NCBI RefSeq assembly: GCF_023276435.1
Contig: NZ_JALLPO010000020.1
Location: forward strand, 110,944 to 174,943
Direction of reading: 5' to 3'
DNA: 64,000 nucleotides
From: Sphaerisporangium perillae
Lineage (GTDB): Bacteria > Actinomycetota > Actinomycetes > Streptosporangiales > Streptosporangiaceae
Shown here: positions 1-9,268 of the stretch, one piece after another
How the letters are laid out: each line of letters begins with the position of its first letter
How positions within the stretch are numbered: position 1 is the first letter of the stretch
Notes under the pieces: model-generated
Seen by the model: the letters and a program-made list of their open reading frames with translations, nothing else
What the model was told of the DNA's origin: nothing
Databases searched by the model: none
Translations under genes and position numbers: made by a program

Positions 1-1
1 C

Positions 2-2146
2 GGCCTCTGGTCCGACGAGCTCGACCGGCGGTTCGGGCACCAAGGGTTCACCGTCACGCCGCGCCGCGGCGAGCTGATGGTCTTCGACAAGCTGGCCCGC
101 CCGCTGGTGAACCACATCCTGCTTCCCGTCCCCACCTCGCGCGGCAAGGGCGTCCTGGTCGCCCCGACCGTGTACGGGAACGTCATGCTCGGCCCCACCG
201 CCGAGGACCTGGACGACAAGACCGACACCGGCTCCTCGCCCGAGGGACTGCGGTTCCTCAGGGAGAAGGGCATGAAGATCATGCCCGAGCTCCTCCGGGA
301 GCAGGTCACGGCGGTGTACGCCGGGCTGCGCGCCGCCACCGAGCACCGCGACTACCAGCTCCGCTCCCACCCCGAGCAGCGTTACGTCTGCGTGGGCGGC
401 ATCCGGTCCACCGGGCTGACCGCGTCCCTGGCCATCGCCGAGCATGTCATGGAGCTGCTCGCCGAGGCTGGGCTTCAAGCCGGGCCCGGCCGCGAGTCCG
501 CGCCGCCCCGGATGCCCGGCATCGGAGAGGCGCTCCCGCGCCCGTACCAGCGGGCCTGCCTCATCGCCGACGACCCCGACTACGGGCGCGTCGTCTGCCA
601 CTGCGAGCGGGTGACCCGCGGCGAGATCCGCGACGCGATGCACGCGACCGTGCCGCCGCGCACGCTGGACGGCCTGCGCCGCCGCACCCGGGCGCTCAAC
701 GGCCGCTGCCAGGGGTTCTACTGCGGAGCCGAGGTACGCGATCTGTTCACCCACCCGCCCGCGCCCGGTCAGGCACCGCTCGGCGAGAGCGAGCACCGGG
801 CATCGCCCGACGGGAGAGAGCCGGGTCGGGTGCCGCGCAACGGGAGCGGGCCGGATCGCGCGGTGCTCGGCGTCCAGGAGGCGGACGACGCCGGGGCCGG
901 CGTGCGCGAGCGCGCCGTCGAGGTGCTCGTCGTCGGGGCCGGGCCGGCCGGTCTGGCCGCGGCCGCGGAGCTGGCCCGTGCGGGCGCCGGCCGGGTGGAG
1001 GTGCTTGACAGGGAAGAGCAGGCCGGAGGCGTCCCGCGCCATTCGCACCACACCGGCTACGGGATACGCGACCTGCGCCGCGTGATGACAGGGCCCGCCT
1101 ACGCCCGCCACTACACCGAGCTCGCGGCCGCCGCCGGCGCCACCGTGCGTACCGGCGTCACGGCCACCGGATGGGCCGGCCCGCTCACGCTGGAGACGAC
1201 CGGCCCCGGCGGCCTGGAGAGGATCACCGCCGGCGCGGTCGTCCTGGCCACCGGAGCGCGGGAGCGCCCGCGCAGCGCCCGGCTCGTCCCCGGTACACGC
1301 CCGGCCGGCGTCTACACGACCGGCATGCTCCAGCAGGCGGTGTACCTGCGCGGGCAGAGCGTCGGGAAGCGCGCGGTGATCGTGGGCGCCGAGCACGTCA
1401 GCTACTCCGCGGTGCTGACGCTGGACCACGCCGGGGTGCGGGTCGCCGCCATGGTCACCGACCTGCCTCGCCAGCAGTCCTACGCCGCCTTCCGGCTCGG
1501 CGCCGGGGTGCGCTACCGCTTCCCGCTGCTGACCGGGACCACGGTGACCGGGCTCGTCGGGCGGGCACGGCTCCAGGGAGTCGAGGTGCGGCGGGCCGAC
1601 GGGCGCGTCGAGGTGATCGAGGCCGACACGATCGTGTTCACCGGCGACTGGATACCCGACCACGAGCTGGCACGGCGCGGCGGCCTGGACATCGACCCCG
1701 GGACCCTGGGGCCGTCCGTCGACACGGCCCTGCGGACCTCGGCCCCGGGGGTCTTCGCGGCGGGCAACCTTCTGCACCCGGTCGCGACGGCCGACGTGGT
1801 GGCGCTCGACGGCCGGCACGTCGCCCGTTCGGTCCTCGCGTTCCTCTCCGGCGGCCCCGGCGCCGCCGACGTTCCCGGCGTGCCGCTCGCCGTCCAGCAG
1901 CCGCTGCGCTGGGTGTCCCCGGGCCGCGTGGGACCGGACGGACCGCCGCCCCCGAGGGACCGGTTCACCCTGTGGACGACGCGGTTCGTGTCCCGGCCCA
2001 CCATCGAGATCGTCCAGGATGGGCGGACGCTGCTCCGGCGCCACCCCCGGCGCACGCTCATACCGAACCGCCCGATCTCCATCCCGGCCGGATGGCGGAC
2101 CACCGTCGACCCGGAGCGGGGCCCGGTCACGATCATCGTCACCTGA
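2..2146 (+). CDS. GlpA-type FAD dehydrogenase fused to BFD domain and FAD/NAD(P) oxidoreductase (5' end missing)
   Basis: The reading frame is open from base 2, so the gene starts upstream of the window; 714 residues are visible. The first ~165 residues match the C-terminal half of GlpA-like DAO dehydrogenases (GELMVFDKLARPL, then GGIRSTGLT). A BFD-type [2Fe-2S] domain follows, with Cys at about visible residues 199, 201, 236 and 241. After a low-complexity linker of ~60 residues comes a second flavoprotein with VEVLVVGAGPAGLA at ~306, an ATGARERPR segment and a C-terminal AAGN motif. GlpA- and GlpB-like proteins are usually separate polypeptides of one complex; here both are in one chain. 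The likely role is FAD-dependent oxidation of glycerol 3-phosphate or a related hydroxy acid. Substrate is inferred from family only. Confidence 0.85.
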   Translation, partial: GLWSDELDRRFGHQGFTVTPRRGELMVFDKLARPLVNHILLPVPTSRGKGVLVAPTVYGNVMLGPTAEDLDDKTDTGSSPEGLRFLREKGMKIMPELLREQVTAVYAGLRAATEHRDYQLRSHPEQRYVCVGGIRSTGLTASLAIAEHVMELLAEAGLQAGPGRESAPPRMPGIGEALPRPYQRACLIADDPDYGRVVCHCERVTRGEIRDAMHATVPPRTLDGLRRRTRALNGRCQGFYCGAEVRDLFTHPPAPGQAPLGESEHRASPDGREPGRVPRNGSGPDRAVLGVQEADDAGAGVRERAVEVLVVGAGPAGLAAAAELARAGAGRVEVLDREEQAGGVPRHSHHTGYGIRDLRRVMTGPAYARHYTELAAAAGATVRTGVTATGWAGPLTLETTGPGGLERITAGAVVLATGARERPRSARLVPGTRPAGVYTTGMLQQAVYLRGQSVGKRAVIVGAEHVSYSAVLTLDHAGVRVAAMVTDLPRQQSYAAFRLGAGVRYRFPLLTGTTVTGLVGRARLQGVEVRRADGRVEVIEADTIVFTGDWIPDHELARRGGLDIDPGTLGPSVDTALRTSAPGVFAAGNLLHPVATADVVALDGRHVARSVLAFLSGGPGAADVPGVPLAVQQPLRWVSPGRVGPDGPPPPRDRFTLWTTRFVSRPTIEIVQDGRTLLRRHPRRTLIPNRPISIPAGWRTTVDPERGPVTIIVT

Positions 2147-2317
2147 TCGGCGAGGCTGCAGAGAGGGCGAGGTCGAGCCGCAGGCTGGCCGATCCGGCGT
2201 CGACGGTGAGCGCGACACGGGACACGTCCGAGCCATCCCCCGGCGGCCGGGTTTAGATCTCGCATAGTGAGGAAGCGGGAGTACCCAGGACCACACCAGT
2301 AGAGGAGAAGGCGGCCC

Positions 2318-2791
2318 ATGGATGCCATCGTGCTGTTGAAGGACGACCACAAAACGGTCGAGAAGCTGTTCAAGCAGTTCGAGAAGGCGGGGGAGCGCGC
2401 CTACAAGGAGAAGCGGCAGATCGTCCAGCAGATCCTCCACGAGCTCACCACCCACGCCTACATTGAGGAGGAGATCTTCTACCCGACCGCTCGCAAGGAC
2501 GTCCCCCAGACCGAGGACCACGTCCTCGAGAGCGTCGAGGAGCACCACGTCGTGGTGTGGATGCTGTCGGAGCTCAGGGACCTCGACCCGAAGGACGAGC
2601 GGTACGACGCCAAGGTCACCGTCCTGATGGAGAACGTCCGCCACCACGTGGAGGAAGAGGAGCAGGAGTGGTTCCCGCAGGTGCGGGAGGCCATGGGCCG
2701 CAAGAAGCTCCAGGAACTGGGCGAGCAGATGGAGAAGGCCAAGGCCGACGCGCCCGACGACCCGCTGGCGCTGCTAAGCGCCAGGAAGTAG
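2318..2791 (+). CDS. Hemerythrin HHE-domain protein
   Basis: The 157-residue protein fits the usual length of bacterial hemerythrin-like proteins. It begins MDAIVLLKDDHKTVEKLF; the first iron-ligand His is at 11, followed by HAYIEEEIFYP (HxxxE), a central EHH and HHVEEEEQEWFP. These are the His/Glu ligands of a non-haem di-iron site in a four-helix bundle. The start is supported by the purine-rich stretch GAGGAGAAGG about 8 bases upstream. Family members bind oxygen or NO or handle iron and oxidative stress; the role here is not shown. It is cytoplasmic (no signal peptide) and monocistronic. Its stop codon lies inside a 30-bp tandem repeat. Confidence 0.9.
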   Translation: MDAIVLLKDDHKTVEKLFKQFEKAGERAYKEKRQIVQQILHELTTHAYIEEEIFYPTARKDVPQTEDHVLESVEEHHVVVWMLSELRDLDPKDERYDAKVTVLMENVRHHVEEEEQEWFPQVREAMGRKKLQELGEQMEKAKADAPDDPLALLSARK

Positions 2792-2867
2792 GGCCCTTCC
2801 CGGTTCGGCGCCGGGAGGCGGAGCCCTTCCGGATCGAGCGCCAGGAGGGGGTAGGGCCGCCCGGGTG
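2778..2867. repeat. Three degenerate 30-bp tandem units across a stop codon
   Basis: Units begin at 2778, 2808 and 2838, each starting GCGCC(A/G)GGA(A/G)G and continuing with a GGGC/AGCCC-type segment. The first unit carries the stop codon of the hemerythrin gene (2789-2791), so the repeat has grown out of the gene's 3' end. Confidence 0.7.
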
Positions 2868-2895
2868 CGCGCCGGCCTGTGGCGGCGGTGGGTGG

Positions 2896-3003
2896 TCAGC
2901 CGGGATTGTTCGCGTGGGTCAGGGTCTCCCAGGCGACGAAGAGGCTGTTGGTGCCGGCGGGACGCTGCTGCTCGGTGAGGTGCGGGGCGCCGAGCGGGTC
3001 GCG
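2896..3003 (-). pseudogene. 35-codon C-terminal gene scrap, family not identified
   Basis: Between the hemerythrin and epimerase genes (2792-3118, no intact gene) the minus strand encodes a protein-like tail: DPLGAPHLTEQQRP followed by AGTNSLFVAWETLTHA and then the stop at 2896-2898. An in-frame TGA at 3004-3006 cuts it off upstream. The composition looks like real protein, but I cannot name the family. It is probably the 3' remnant of a deleted gene. Confidence 0.35.
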
Positions 3004-3118
3004 TCAACCCCGACAAGCTCGAGTACCTGGATCGCCGGCTCACCGACGGCGGACGACCACCCGCCCGCCACGGCTCCGGCGGGTGACGTACATGGGAGAG
3101 GCGGCGTCCGGACGGTGG

Positions 3119-4054
3119 TCAGGCGGGCCGAAGCGGGCCGATGCCCCAGCGATGGGTGACGGACTCTCCGGGGGCCAGGCGGATGACGTCCTCGCCGCTG
3201 CGGAAGGCGTTCGGCGGGCAGCTCATCGGCTCCACGGCCAGCCCCTGGCGGCGGTGGTCCGGGGCGAGGGTGTCGCCCGTGAAGAGCTGGAGCCACTCGA
3301 TGCCCTCGGTCACCCACAGCTCGACGCCGCGCGAGCCGTCCGCGGTGGTCAGCCGTACCCGTGCGAGCCCGTCGGCGTCGCGCGCCAGGCCCGTGAACGC
3401 CGTGTCGAGGGCGAGATCGCCGATCGGGCGCGGGGTGCGGAAGTCGTAGGTGGTGTACTGGACGCCGCGCCTGCCGACGGGGATCTTACGGTCGTTAACG
3501 GCGAGCCATTCGGCGGCCGGCAGCTGTAGCACGGCGCCGTCGACCGGCTCGCCGAGCGTCAGGTACGGATGGGCGCCGAAGCCGTACGGCGCGGCGGTGT
3601 CCCCGGCGTTCCGCGCCCCTATCTCGACCTCGAGGCCGGAGTCGCCCAGGGCGTAGGAGACGGTCAGGTCGAGGATGTGCGGGTAGCCGGCCTGCGGGAA
3701 CAGCCGCAGGCCCAGCGATATCGAACTGTCGTCGCGCGAGAAGACCCGCCAGGGGAGCGTCCGGGTGAAGCCGTGCGCGGCGTTGCCCGACTTGGGCTCG
3801 GTCAGCGCGAGCTGCCGCTCCTGGCCGTCGAAGGTGTAGCGCCCGTCCTCGATGCGGTTCGGCCAGGGGAGCAGCGGCACGCCCGCCGAGCCGGGCGGCG
3901 ACTCCTTCTCGGAGTAGCCGACGATGAGCGGCCGGCCGTCGTGCGTCAGACTCCGCAACCCCGCCCCGACCTCGGTGACGATGGCCCGGAAGCCGCCGCC
4001 CTCGATGGTGTGCTGGTCCCCGGTAGGCGCGATGCTCGTCACCCGCCAATTCAT
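3119..4054 (-). CDS. Aldose 1-epimerase (galactose mutarotase family)
   Basis: The 311-residue protein has the aldose epimerase fold signatures: GAGLRSLTHDGRPLI near the N-terminus, PLLPWPNRIEDGRY, NAAHGFTR (with the conserved His), YGFGAHPYL with a second active-site His, and a late EGIEWLQLFTGD. The family interconverts alpha and beta anomers of hexoses. The start at 4054 (MNWRVTSIAP) is chosen because homology begins there and a GGGGGCGATGG stretch precedes it. A longer frame runs to 4177 but is encoded by a GGTCCA-type simple repeat. No signal peptide. No operon partner; the neighbours point the other way. Confidence 0.88.
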   Translation of the reverse strand: MNWRVTSIAPTGDQHTIEGGGFRAIVTEVGAGLRSLTHDGRPLIVGYSEKESPPGSAGVPLLPWPNRIEDGRYTFDGQERQLALTEPKSGNAAHGFTRTLPWRVFSRDDSSISLGLRLFPQAGYPHILDLTVSYALGDSGLEVEIGARNAGDTAAPYGFGAHPYLTLGEPVDGAVLQLPAAEWLAVNDRKIPVGRRGVQYTTYDFRTPRPIGDLALDTAFTGLARDADGLARVRLTTADGSRGVELWVTEGIEWLQLFTGDTLAPDHRRQGLAVEPMSCPPNAFRSGEDVIRLAPGESVTHRWGIGPLRPA

Positions 4055-4089
4055 ACCATCGCCCCCGCCGCCCGCCGCCACCACCTCCA

Positions 4090-4139
4090 GATCAAGGTCC
4101 CAGGTCCAGAACCAGGTCCACGTCCGGGTCCGGGTCCAG
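4090..4139. repeat. Hexanucleotide-like GGTCCA/GGTCCG simple repeat
   Basis: About 50 bases upstream of the epimerase start consist of imperfect GGTCCA/GGTCCG/AGGTCC units. The array extends the open frame of the epimerase artificially (W/T/R/D-rich shadow peptide) and marks the 5' leader. No function is evident. Confidence 0.6.
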
Positions 4140-4415
4140 CGCCCCGCTTCCTTCAGCCCCCCTCGGCCACCGGCCACCGGTCCTCGCTCTCCGTGCGCTT
4201 TCCGATCCCTATCGTCCAGCCCGTGGGGCGTAGGGGGAGCCGGTGATCCGAGTGTGGGGCGGCAGTGGGGTCTCGCTGCCGGAGATGCGGTGTTTGTCTT
4301 GAATCAGGCGACATTAACGGTGTGGCAGACCTCCTTCCACCGCGACGACGGGGGCGATCACTCACCGGCCGCCCGAGGACGCACTGTCGGTCACTGCGGG
4401 GTGGGAGAACACGGC

Positions 4416-4715
4416 ATGGACTCGATCATCATGCGGGAGGCGACCCGCGGCATGACCTCCGAGGTCCTCGACGAGGGGGCCAAACTGCTGCGGTTGTACG
4501 AGTTTCTGACCGGCCTGGGTGTGGCGGCCGAACTCCACGAGCACATGCCCGCGCTCCTCCTCCACCGGCCGGACGTGGGCCTGCCGCTGTGGGTCTTCGT
4601 CGGATACGGAGGCGCGTACTTCTCCTGGCAGTCCGCCGAGAAACGCCACCCGGTAGCGGACGTACCAGGCGCCGCCCTAGCCCTGGCCGACTACATCAAC
4701 GGACGAGTCTTCTAA
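4416..4715 (+). CDS. Small hypothetical protein, 99 aa
   Basis: The ATG at 4416 follows GTGGGAGAAC, a plausible ribosome site. The protein (MDSIIMREATRGMTSEVL...) is acidic, with an amphipathic N-terminal half and an aromatic segment LPLWVFVGYGGAYFSWQSAEK. There is no signal peptide or membrane helix long enough to be convincing. Codon third-position GC is typical of a real gene in this DNA. I recognise no domain; it resembles the small orphan proteins common in actinomycetes. It has no clear operon partner. Confidence 0.6.
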   Translation: MDSIIMREATRGMTSEVLDEGAKLLRLYEFLTGLGVAAELHEHMPALLLHRPDVGLPLWVFVGYGGAYFSWQSAEKRHPVADVPGAALALADYINGRVF

Positions 4716-5044
4716 CCCCAGCGACCCTAGATCGTGTCATGGGCGGCCCTCCACGCGCTTTCGCGTCGGTTCAGGCCCGGCCTCGCCATGCCGTCGTAGC
4801 GGATTACCTCATCGGGGATACCCGGTTCTTGTCGGAAGTACGGCGACACGCCCACTTATAGCAGTTTTATGCCGAAAAGAAGACTATGGGTAGTCGTTTC
4901 ATAAAAAGTGGGAAACCGATGGTCGGGTGGCAGTAAGCGGCCGTCAGCCGTCGGCGACGGGACCTGTCTGTGGACGGCCGATTCGATTTCCACAGGGCTG
5001 GTCGGTTCGCCGTCGACGGTGCGGGGTGCTCGTAGACTGGCGCG
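4716..5044. other. Intergenic, no gene seen
   Basis: There is no convincing coding frame. The middle part (about 4855-4920) is AT-rich for this DNA and contains the inverted repeat GTTTC (4896-4900) / GAAAC (4912-4916), so it probably holds the recQ promoter. No confident -35/-10 pair could be assigned. Confidence 0.5.
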
Positions 5045-6883
5045 ATGACCTCCCTCGACAACGGCCTGGAAGCCGGCGACGCGCTGCGGGTGCTCGACCG
5101 CGTCTTCGGCTACAAGTCGTTCCGCGAAGGCCAGCAGGAGATCATCGACCACGTCGTCGCAGGTCAAGACGCCCTGGTGCTCATGCCGACCGGCGGCGGC
5201 AAGTCCCTGTGCTACCAGATCCCCGCGCTCGTGCGGCAGGGCGTCGGCGTCGTGGTCTCGCCGCTGATCGCCCTCATGCAAGATCAGGTGAATGCCCTGA
5301 CGGCGCTCGGCGTGCGTGCGGGGTTCCTCAACTCCACGCAGGACGCCGACGAGCGGCGCGAGGTGGAGGCCGCCTTCCTCGCGGGCGAGCTCGACCTGCT
5401 CTACCTGGCGCCCGAGCGCCTGCGGGTCGACGCGACGTTGAGGTTGCTCGACCGCGGCAAGATCTCCCTGTTCGCGATCGACGAGGCCCACTGCGTGGCG
5501 CAGTGGGGGCACGACTTCCGGCCCGACTATCTGGCCCTGTCGATGCTGCACGAGCGCTGGCCCGACGTGCCGCGCATCGCGCTCACCGCGACCGCCACCC
5601 CGGCGACCCACGCGGAGATCGCCGCACGGCTCAACCTGCGGGACGCCCGCCATTTCGTGGCGAGCTTCGACCGGCCGAACATCCAGTACCGCATCGTGCC
5701 CAAGAGCGAGCCGAGGCGGCAGCTGCTGAAGCTCCTGCGCACCGAGCACGCCGGTGACGCGGGCATCGTCTACTGCCTGTCACGGGCCTCGGTCGAGAAG
5801 ACCGCCGAGTTCCTGGTCGAGAACGGCATCGCCGCGCTGCCGTACCACGCGGGGCTCGACGCCCGCACCCGGGCCGCGAACCAGTCGCGTTTCCTGCGCG
5901 AGGACGGCCTGGTCATGGTCGCCACCATCGCGTTCGGCATGGGCATCGACAAGCCCGACGTGCGCTTCGTCGCCCACCTCGACCTGCCTAAATCCGTCGA
6001 GGGCTACTACCAGGAGACCGGCCGCGCCGGGCGTGACGGGCTGCCCTCCACCGCGTGGCTGGCCTACGGCCTCCAGGATGTCGTGCAGCAGCGCAAGATG
6101 ATCGACACCTCCGAGGGTGACGACGCCCACCGCCGCCGCCTCGGCGCGCATCTCGACGCGATGCTGGCGCTCTGCGAGACGGTGGAGTGCCGCGGCGTGC
6201 GGATCCTGGCGTACTTCGGCCAGGAGGGCTCTGCCTGTGGCAACTGCGACACCTGCCTGTCGCCGCCGGAGTCCTGGGACGGGACGATAGCCGCGCAGAA
6301 GCTGCTGTCCACCGTGGTGCGGCTCATGCGTGAGCGGCGCCAGAAGTTCGGCGCCGGCCAGATCATCGACATCCTGCTCGGCAGGCAGACCCCCAAGGTC
6401 GTCCAGCACGGGCACGATTCGCTGACCGTGTTCGGCATCGGCACCGAGCTGAGCGAGGCCGAGTGGCGGGGCGTCGTGCGCCAGCTGCTGGCCCAAGGGC
6501 TGCTGTCGGTCGAGGGCGACTACGGCACCCTGGTGCTGACCGACGCGAGCGCCGAGGTGCTGGGCCGCAGGCGGGAGGTGCCGATGCGCCGCGACCCCGA
6601 ACGTCCGGCCAAGGCCGCCAAGGTCGCCAAGGCCGCGCGCTCCGCTCCCACCGCCGACCTCCCCGAGGAGGCCGTGCCGGCCTTCGAACGGCTGCGCGCC
6701 TGGCGGGCCGCCACCGCCAAGGAGCAGGGCGTGCCCGCGTACGTCATCTTCCACGACGCGACCCTGCGCGAGATCGCCGCAGGGGCGCCTGCCTCCCTCG
6801 AAGAGCTGGGCAAGGTGAGCGGCGTCGGCGAGAACAAGCTGGCGAAGTACGGCCAGCAGGTTCTCGAGACGCTCACCGCCTGA
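5045..6883 (+). CDS. recQ: ATP-dependent DNA helicase RecQ
   Basis: The 612-residue protein has the full RecQ architecture: Walker [13 protein letters not shown] (~residues 43-54), [16 protein letters not shown] (DEAH box plus the RecQ aromatic loop), [18 protein letters not shown] and ETGRAGRDG (motif VI). A zinc-binding region follows with Cys in [12 protein letters not shown] and CGNCDTC, then an RQC winged helix. A C-terminal HRDC domain begins after an A/K-rich linker at ~530, with [19 protein letters not shown]. RecQ unwinds DNA 3'-5' in recombination and fork repair. The ATG at 5045 places the helicase start at the usual distance. Transcribed alone. Confidence 0.97.
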   Translation: MTSLDNGLEAGDALRVLDRVFGYKSFREGQQEIIDHVVAGQDALVLMPTGGGKSLCYQIPALVRQGVGVVVSPLIALMQDQVNALTALGVRAGFLNSTQDADERREVEAAFLAGELDLLYLAPERLRVDATLRLLDRGKISLFAIDEAHCVAQWGHDFRPDYLALSMLHERWPDVPRIALTATATPATHAEIAARLNLRDARHFVASFDRPNIQYRIVPKSEPRRQLLKLLRTEHAGDAGIVYCLSRASVEKTAEFLVENGIAALPYHAGLDARTRAANQSRFLREDGLVMVATIAFGMGIDKPDVRFVAHLDLPKSVEGYYQETGRAGRDGLPSTAWLAYGLQDVVQQRKMIDTSEGDDAHRRRLGAHLDAMLALCETVECRGVRILAYFGQEGSACGNCDTCLSPPESWDGTIAAQKLLSTVVRLMRERRQKFGAGQIIDILLGRQTPKVVQHGHDSLTVFGIGTELSEAEWRGVVRQLLAQGLLSVEGDYGTLVLTDASAEVLGRRREVPMRRDPERPAKAAKVAKAARSAPTADLPEEAVPAFERLRAWRAATAKEQGVPAYVIFHDATLREIAAGAPASLEELGKVSGVGENKLAKYGQQVLETLTA

Positions 6884-6975
6884 CACGCGCACGCGCCTCG
6901 CCGTGTGGCGCACCCCGCGGCATGGGCCGGCGAGGTGGGCCATACGGCGTGGTCATGCGTGAGGTCCGGAGGGGG

Positions 6976-7506
6976 TTACCTGACCTTGGTCCAGGTGTGC
7001 CCGATGAGGTCGTCCTTGGTCAGCTCGTCGACGTAGTCGCGGACGCTGCCGCCGCCGAGGCTCACCGGCGCCCAGTAGTGCCCGGCGCGGAACTTGCCGT
7101 AGTAGCTCGTCTTGATCCAGACGTTGAACGACATGGTGAGCTTGGTGTGGTTCAGCGAACGCACGACGCAGTAGATCTCGTAGTTGCCGGCGGCGTTCCG
7201 GCTATGAGTGCCACACGAAGCGCCACGCGGCTTTGTTACGAAACGCACCTTCGAGACGATGCCGCGCGGCAGATCCGTGGCGAGAACCAGCGTTTCGTCA
7301 TCGATTTCATTCGGGTTTGCAACCTTGAAGGTGTAACGGGCGGGCCACCCTCTGCGTATCTCTTTGGGATACGTAACGGTGACCCGGGATCTGAGCTGCG
7401 TGGCCGTTTCCGCGGCGGACGAGCGCTCGGTTGAGGCCTGGGCGGCCGGGGGCGCCAGGAGGAATACGCCGGTGGCCAACGCGACGGGCAGGAGGAGTTT
7501 CCGCAT
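6976..7506 (-). CDS. Secreted protein, 176 aa, unknown function
   Basis: The start at 7506 is set by a good ribosome site (GGAGAAG) and a classical signal peptide: MRKLLLPVALATGVFLL then APPAAQA, cleavage probably around residue 24. The mature part (VTVTYPKEIRRGWPARYTFKV...) is a beta-rich extracellular domain resembling DUF11/Ig-like 'conserved repeat' folds: VANPNEIDDETLVLATDLP fits such a module, and two Cys (GASCGTHSR, YEIYCVV) could form a disulfide. No catalytic motif was seen. It is monocistronic and convergent with recQ. Confidence 0.75.
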   Translation of the reverse strand: MRKLLLPVALATGVFLLAPPAAQASTERSSAAETATQLRSRVTVTYPKEIRRGWPARYTFKVANPNEIDDETLVLATDLPRGIVSKVRFVTKPRGASCGTHSRNAAGNYEIYCVVRSLNHTKLTMSFNVWIKTSYYGKFRAGHYWAPVSLGGGSVRDYVDELTKDDLIGHTWTKVR

Positions 7507-7696
7507 GAATGCTTCTCCAAGGGGGAACGTCGAAACGGTGATGCAAGGTGTATAACGACCATAAGTGGCAGAGGTTCCCGATGTCCCCGGGTTTTCGTCC
7601 TCGGTATGAAAACGTGCTAAAGCCCTGCCACGTGGAGTGGCATCCGCGCCCCAGCTATCTCGGTCCGCCTCAGCGGCCCCATGAGGCCCACCGGCA

Positions 7697-7815
7697 CTAA
7701 GGTGCACGGCACGAGGGTCACCGTTATGGGGTCATCGGCACGAGGGTTCACCGGCGCGAGGTCACCGACATGGGGTTCACCGGCATGCGGGTTCACCGGC
7801 ACGAGGTCACCGGTC
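7697..7815. repeat. Degenerate ~16-bp tandem repeat reaching into the tauE 3' end
   Basis: About seven imperfect units related to GGGTTCACCGGCACGA (variants GGTCACCGACATG, GGGTTCACCGGCATGC) fill most of the gap between the secreted-protein gene and tauE. The stop codon of the TauE gene (7807-7809) is part of the final units. The rest of the gap (7507-7696) holds no gene that I can see. Confidence 0.75.
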
Positions 7816-8790
7816 GCTCGGTGACCGCTCCGCTCGGGCGGGCGAGGCGGCGTCCCGCGACCACGGCAGCGCGGGCAGCCCGTGTCGCGTGCGCAGGAAC
7901 ATCCAGAACACCGGGGCGGCGAGCAGCACGGCGAGCAGCACCCAGACCGTGGCGGAGGTGCTGACGTCGAACATCTGCAGTGCCGAGGCGAGCAGCACGA
8001 ATGCCAGCGCCCGCCTGATCAGCCCGCCGGGGGCGCGGGAGGAGATCCGCGAGCCGATGTAGACGCCGGGAATGGACCCCACCAGGAGCGCGGCGGTGAC
8101 CGAGAGCTGGAAGTCGCCGAAGAGCAGGTGGCCGAGCGCCGCCGACATGACGAGCGGCACGGCCTGCACCAGGTCGGTGCCGACCAGCTGGTTGGCCTTG
8201 AGCACCGGATACACGGCCAGGAGCGCCACGATGATCAGCGAGCCGGAGCCGACGGAGGTCATGCCGACGACCAGCCCGCCGACGATCCCGATGATGACGG
8301 TCGGCACGGGGCGTACCGGGACGGAAGGCAACCCGGTCGCGGCGGGCTCGCCCGGCTCGGCGGTGCGCCGGCCGGTGGCCGGGGTGCGGCGCTCCGCCCG
8401 GTCCCTCATCGCGAGATAGCCCCGGATGGCCAGGCCGGTCGCCGCGATGAGCAGCGCGACCCCCAGGGCCTTCTGGATCACCTCTTGGACGTCCTTGCCG
8501 TCGCCCAGCGTCTTGGCGAGCAGCACCCCGCAGAACGCCGCCGGGATCGAACCGGCGCACAGCCAGCCCACTAGTTTGAGGTTGACGGTGCCCCTGCGGA
8601 GGTGGACCAGGCTGCCGACCGGTTTCATCACCGCCGCCGCCACCAGGTCGCTGGAGACGGCGGTCAGCGGAGGTACGCCGAAGAAGGTGACGAGCATGGG
8701 CGTCATCAGCGCGCCGCCCCCCATACCGGTCAACCCGACGACGATGGCGACCAGGAACGAGCCGATCGCCATGGTGAAGTCGAAGTGCAC
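7807..8790 (-). CDS. TauE/SafE-family sulfite/anion exporter
   Basis: From the GTG at 8790 (VHFDFTMAIGSFLVAIV) the protein has 327 residues, the usual size for TauE/SafE permeases. The family's two glycine-rich signatures are present: GLTGMGGGALMTPML near the N-terminus and GMTSVGSGSLIIVALL in the second half, reflecting the duplicated 4-helix unit. About eight membrane helices are apparent, separated by a hydrophilic Arg/Pro/Ala-rich loop at ~125-165. Members export sulfite or organosulfur anions. A longer upstream frame to 9084 has no family character. The ribosome site is weak; ATG 8772 is an alternative start. Confidence 0.88.
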   Translation of the reverse strand: MHFDFTMAIGSFLVAIVVGLTGMGGGALMTPMLVTFFGVPPLTAVSSDLVAAAVMKPVGSLVHLRRGTVNLKLVGWLCAGSIPAAFCGVLLAKTLGDGKDVQEVIQKALGVALLIAATGLAIRGYLAMRDRAERRTPATGRRTAEPGEPAATGLPSVPVRPVPTVIIGIVGGLVVGMTSVGSGSLIIVALLAVYPVLKANQLVGTDLVQAVPLVMSAALGHLLFGDFQLSVTAALLVGSIPGVYIGSRISSRAPGGLIRRALAFVLLASALQMFDVSTSATVWVLLAVLLAAPVFWMFLRTRHGLPALPWSRDAASPARAERSPSDR

Positions 8791-9098
8791 CTGACTAACC
8801 CTACCAAAACCATCGGAAAATCGGATTAGCACCCCCTCGGCGCGACGGAGACCATCACGCACCGACCTGGCGCGACGTCCACGAACACTCACCGCTTCCG
8901 CACCGTAACCCGGCGCCGCCTTCACCACACCACATCCCGCCGCACCGGCGCCGAAATGCATGCACACGGTGGGCTGAGAAGGGGGGCCACTCCTCTCCGC
9001 CGGCTGTGGTGGTGGGGTATTCCGCGCCGGGTTTGCCTCCGGCGACTGGAGCGCTGATCCCGCAAGCGGCTGACCTTGCCGCACGCCTGAGGTTCGCG
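8791..9098. other. Intergenic, no gene seen
   Basis: Upstream of tauE there is no convincing gene on either strand. The open minus-strand frame here is a compositional shadow (P/R/A-rich). Confidence 0.5.
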
Positions 9099-9161
9099 CT
9101 AGGGGCGTGCACGGGCGGTCGAGTCGCGCACGACCAGCGTCGGCTGGAAGCGGATCTCCCG
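9099..9161 (-). pseudogene. C-terminal scrap of a LacI-family regulator
   Basis: Just before the stop at 9099-9101 the minus strand encodes REIRFQPTLVVRDSTARARP. The string FxPTLVVRxSTA is the characteristic C-terminus of LacI/GalR repressors in actinobacteria. Upstream of it the frame degenerates within ~15 codons and reaches a tandem repeat. Only this tail survives, so it is the 3' end of a deleted regulator gene. Confidence 0.65.
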
Positions 9162-9211
9162 TGCTGGTGATCGTGGTTCTCCTCGTCGGGCACGCGTTCC
9201 CGGTACCGGCC

Positions 9212-9268
9212 GTGCCGTCAGACTCCGGCTGTGCCGTCAGGCTCCGGCTGTGCCGTCAGGCTCCGGTG
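9212..9268. repeat. Three 19-bp tandem units GTGCCGTCAGGCTCCGGCT
   Basis: Copies lie at 9212, 9231 and 9250, with one or two mismatches each. The third copy contains the stop codon (9256-9258) and last codons of the DinB gene, so the array has expanded out of its 3' end. Confidence 0.85.

Noticed and set aside
3924..4415. Longer version of the 99-residue protein
   Set aside because: The upstream part is antisense to the epimerase gene and a simple repeat; a ribosome site precedes ATG 4416.
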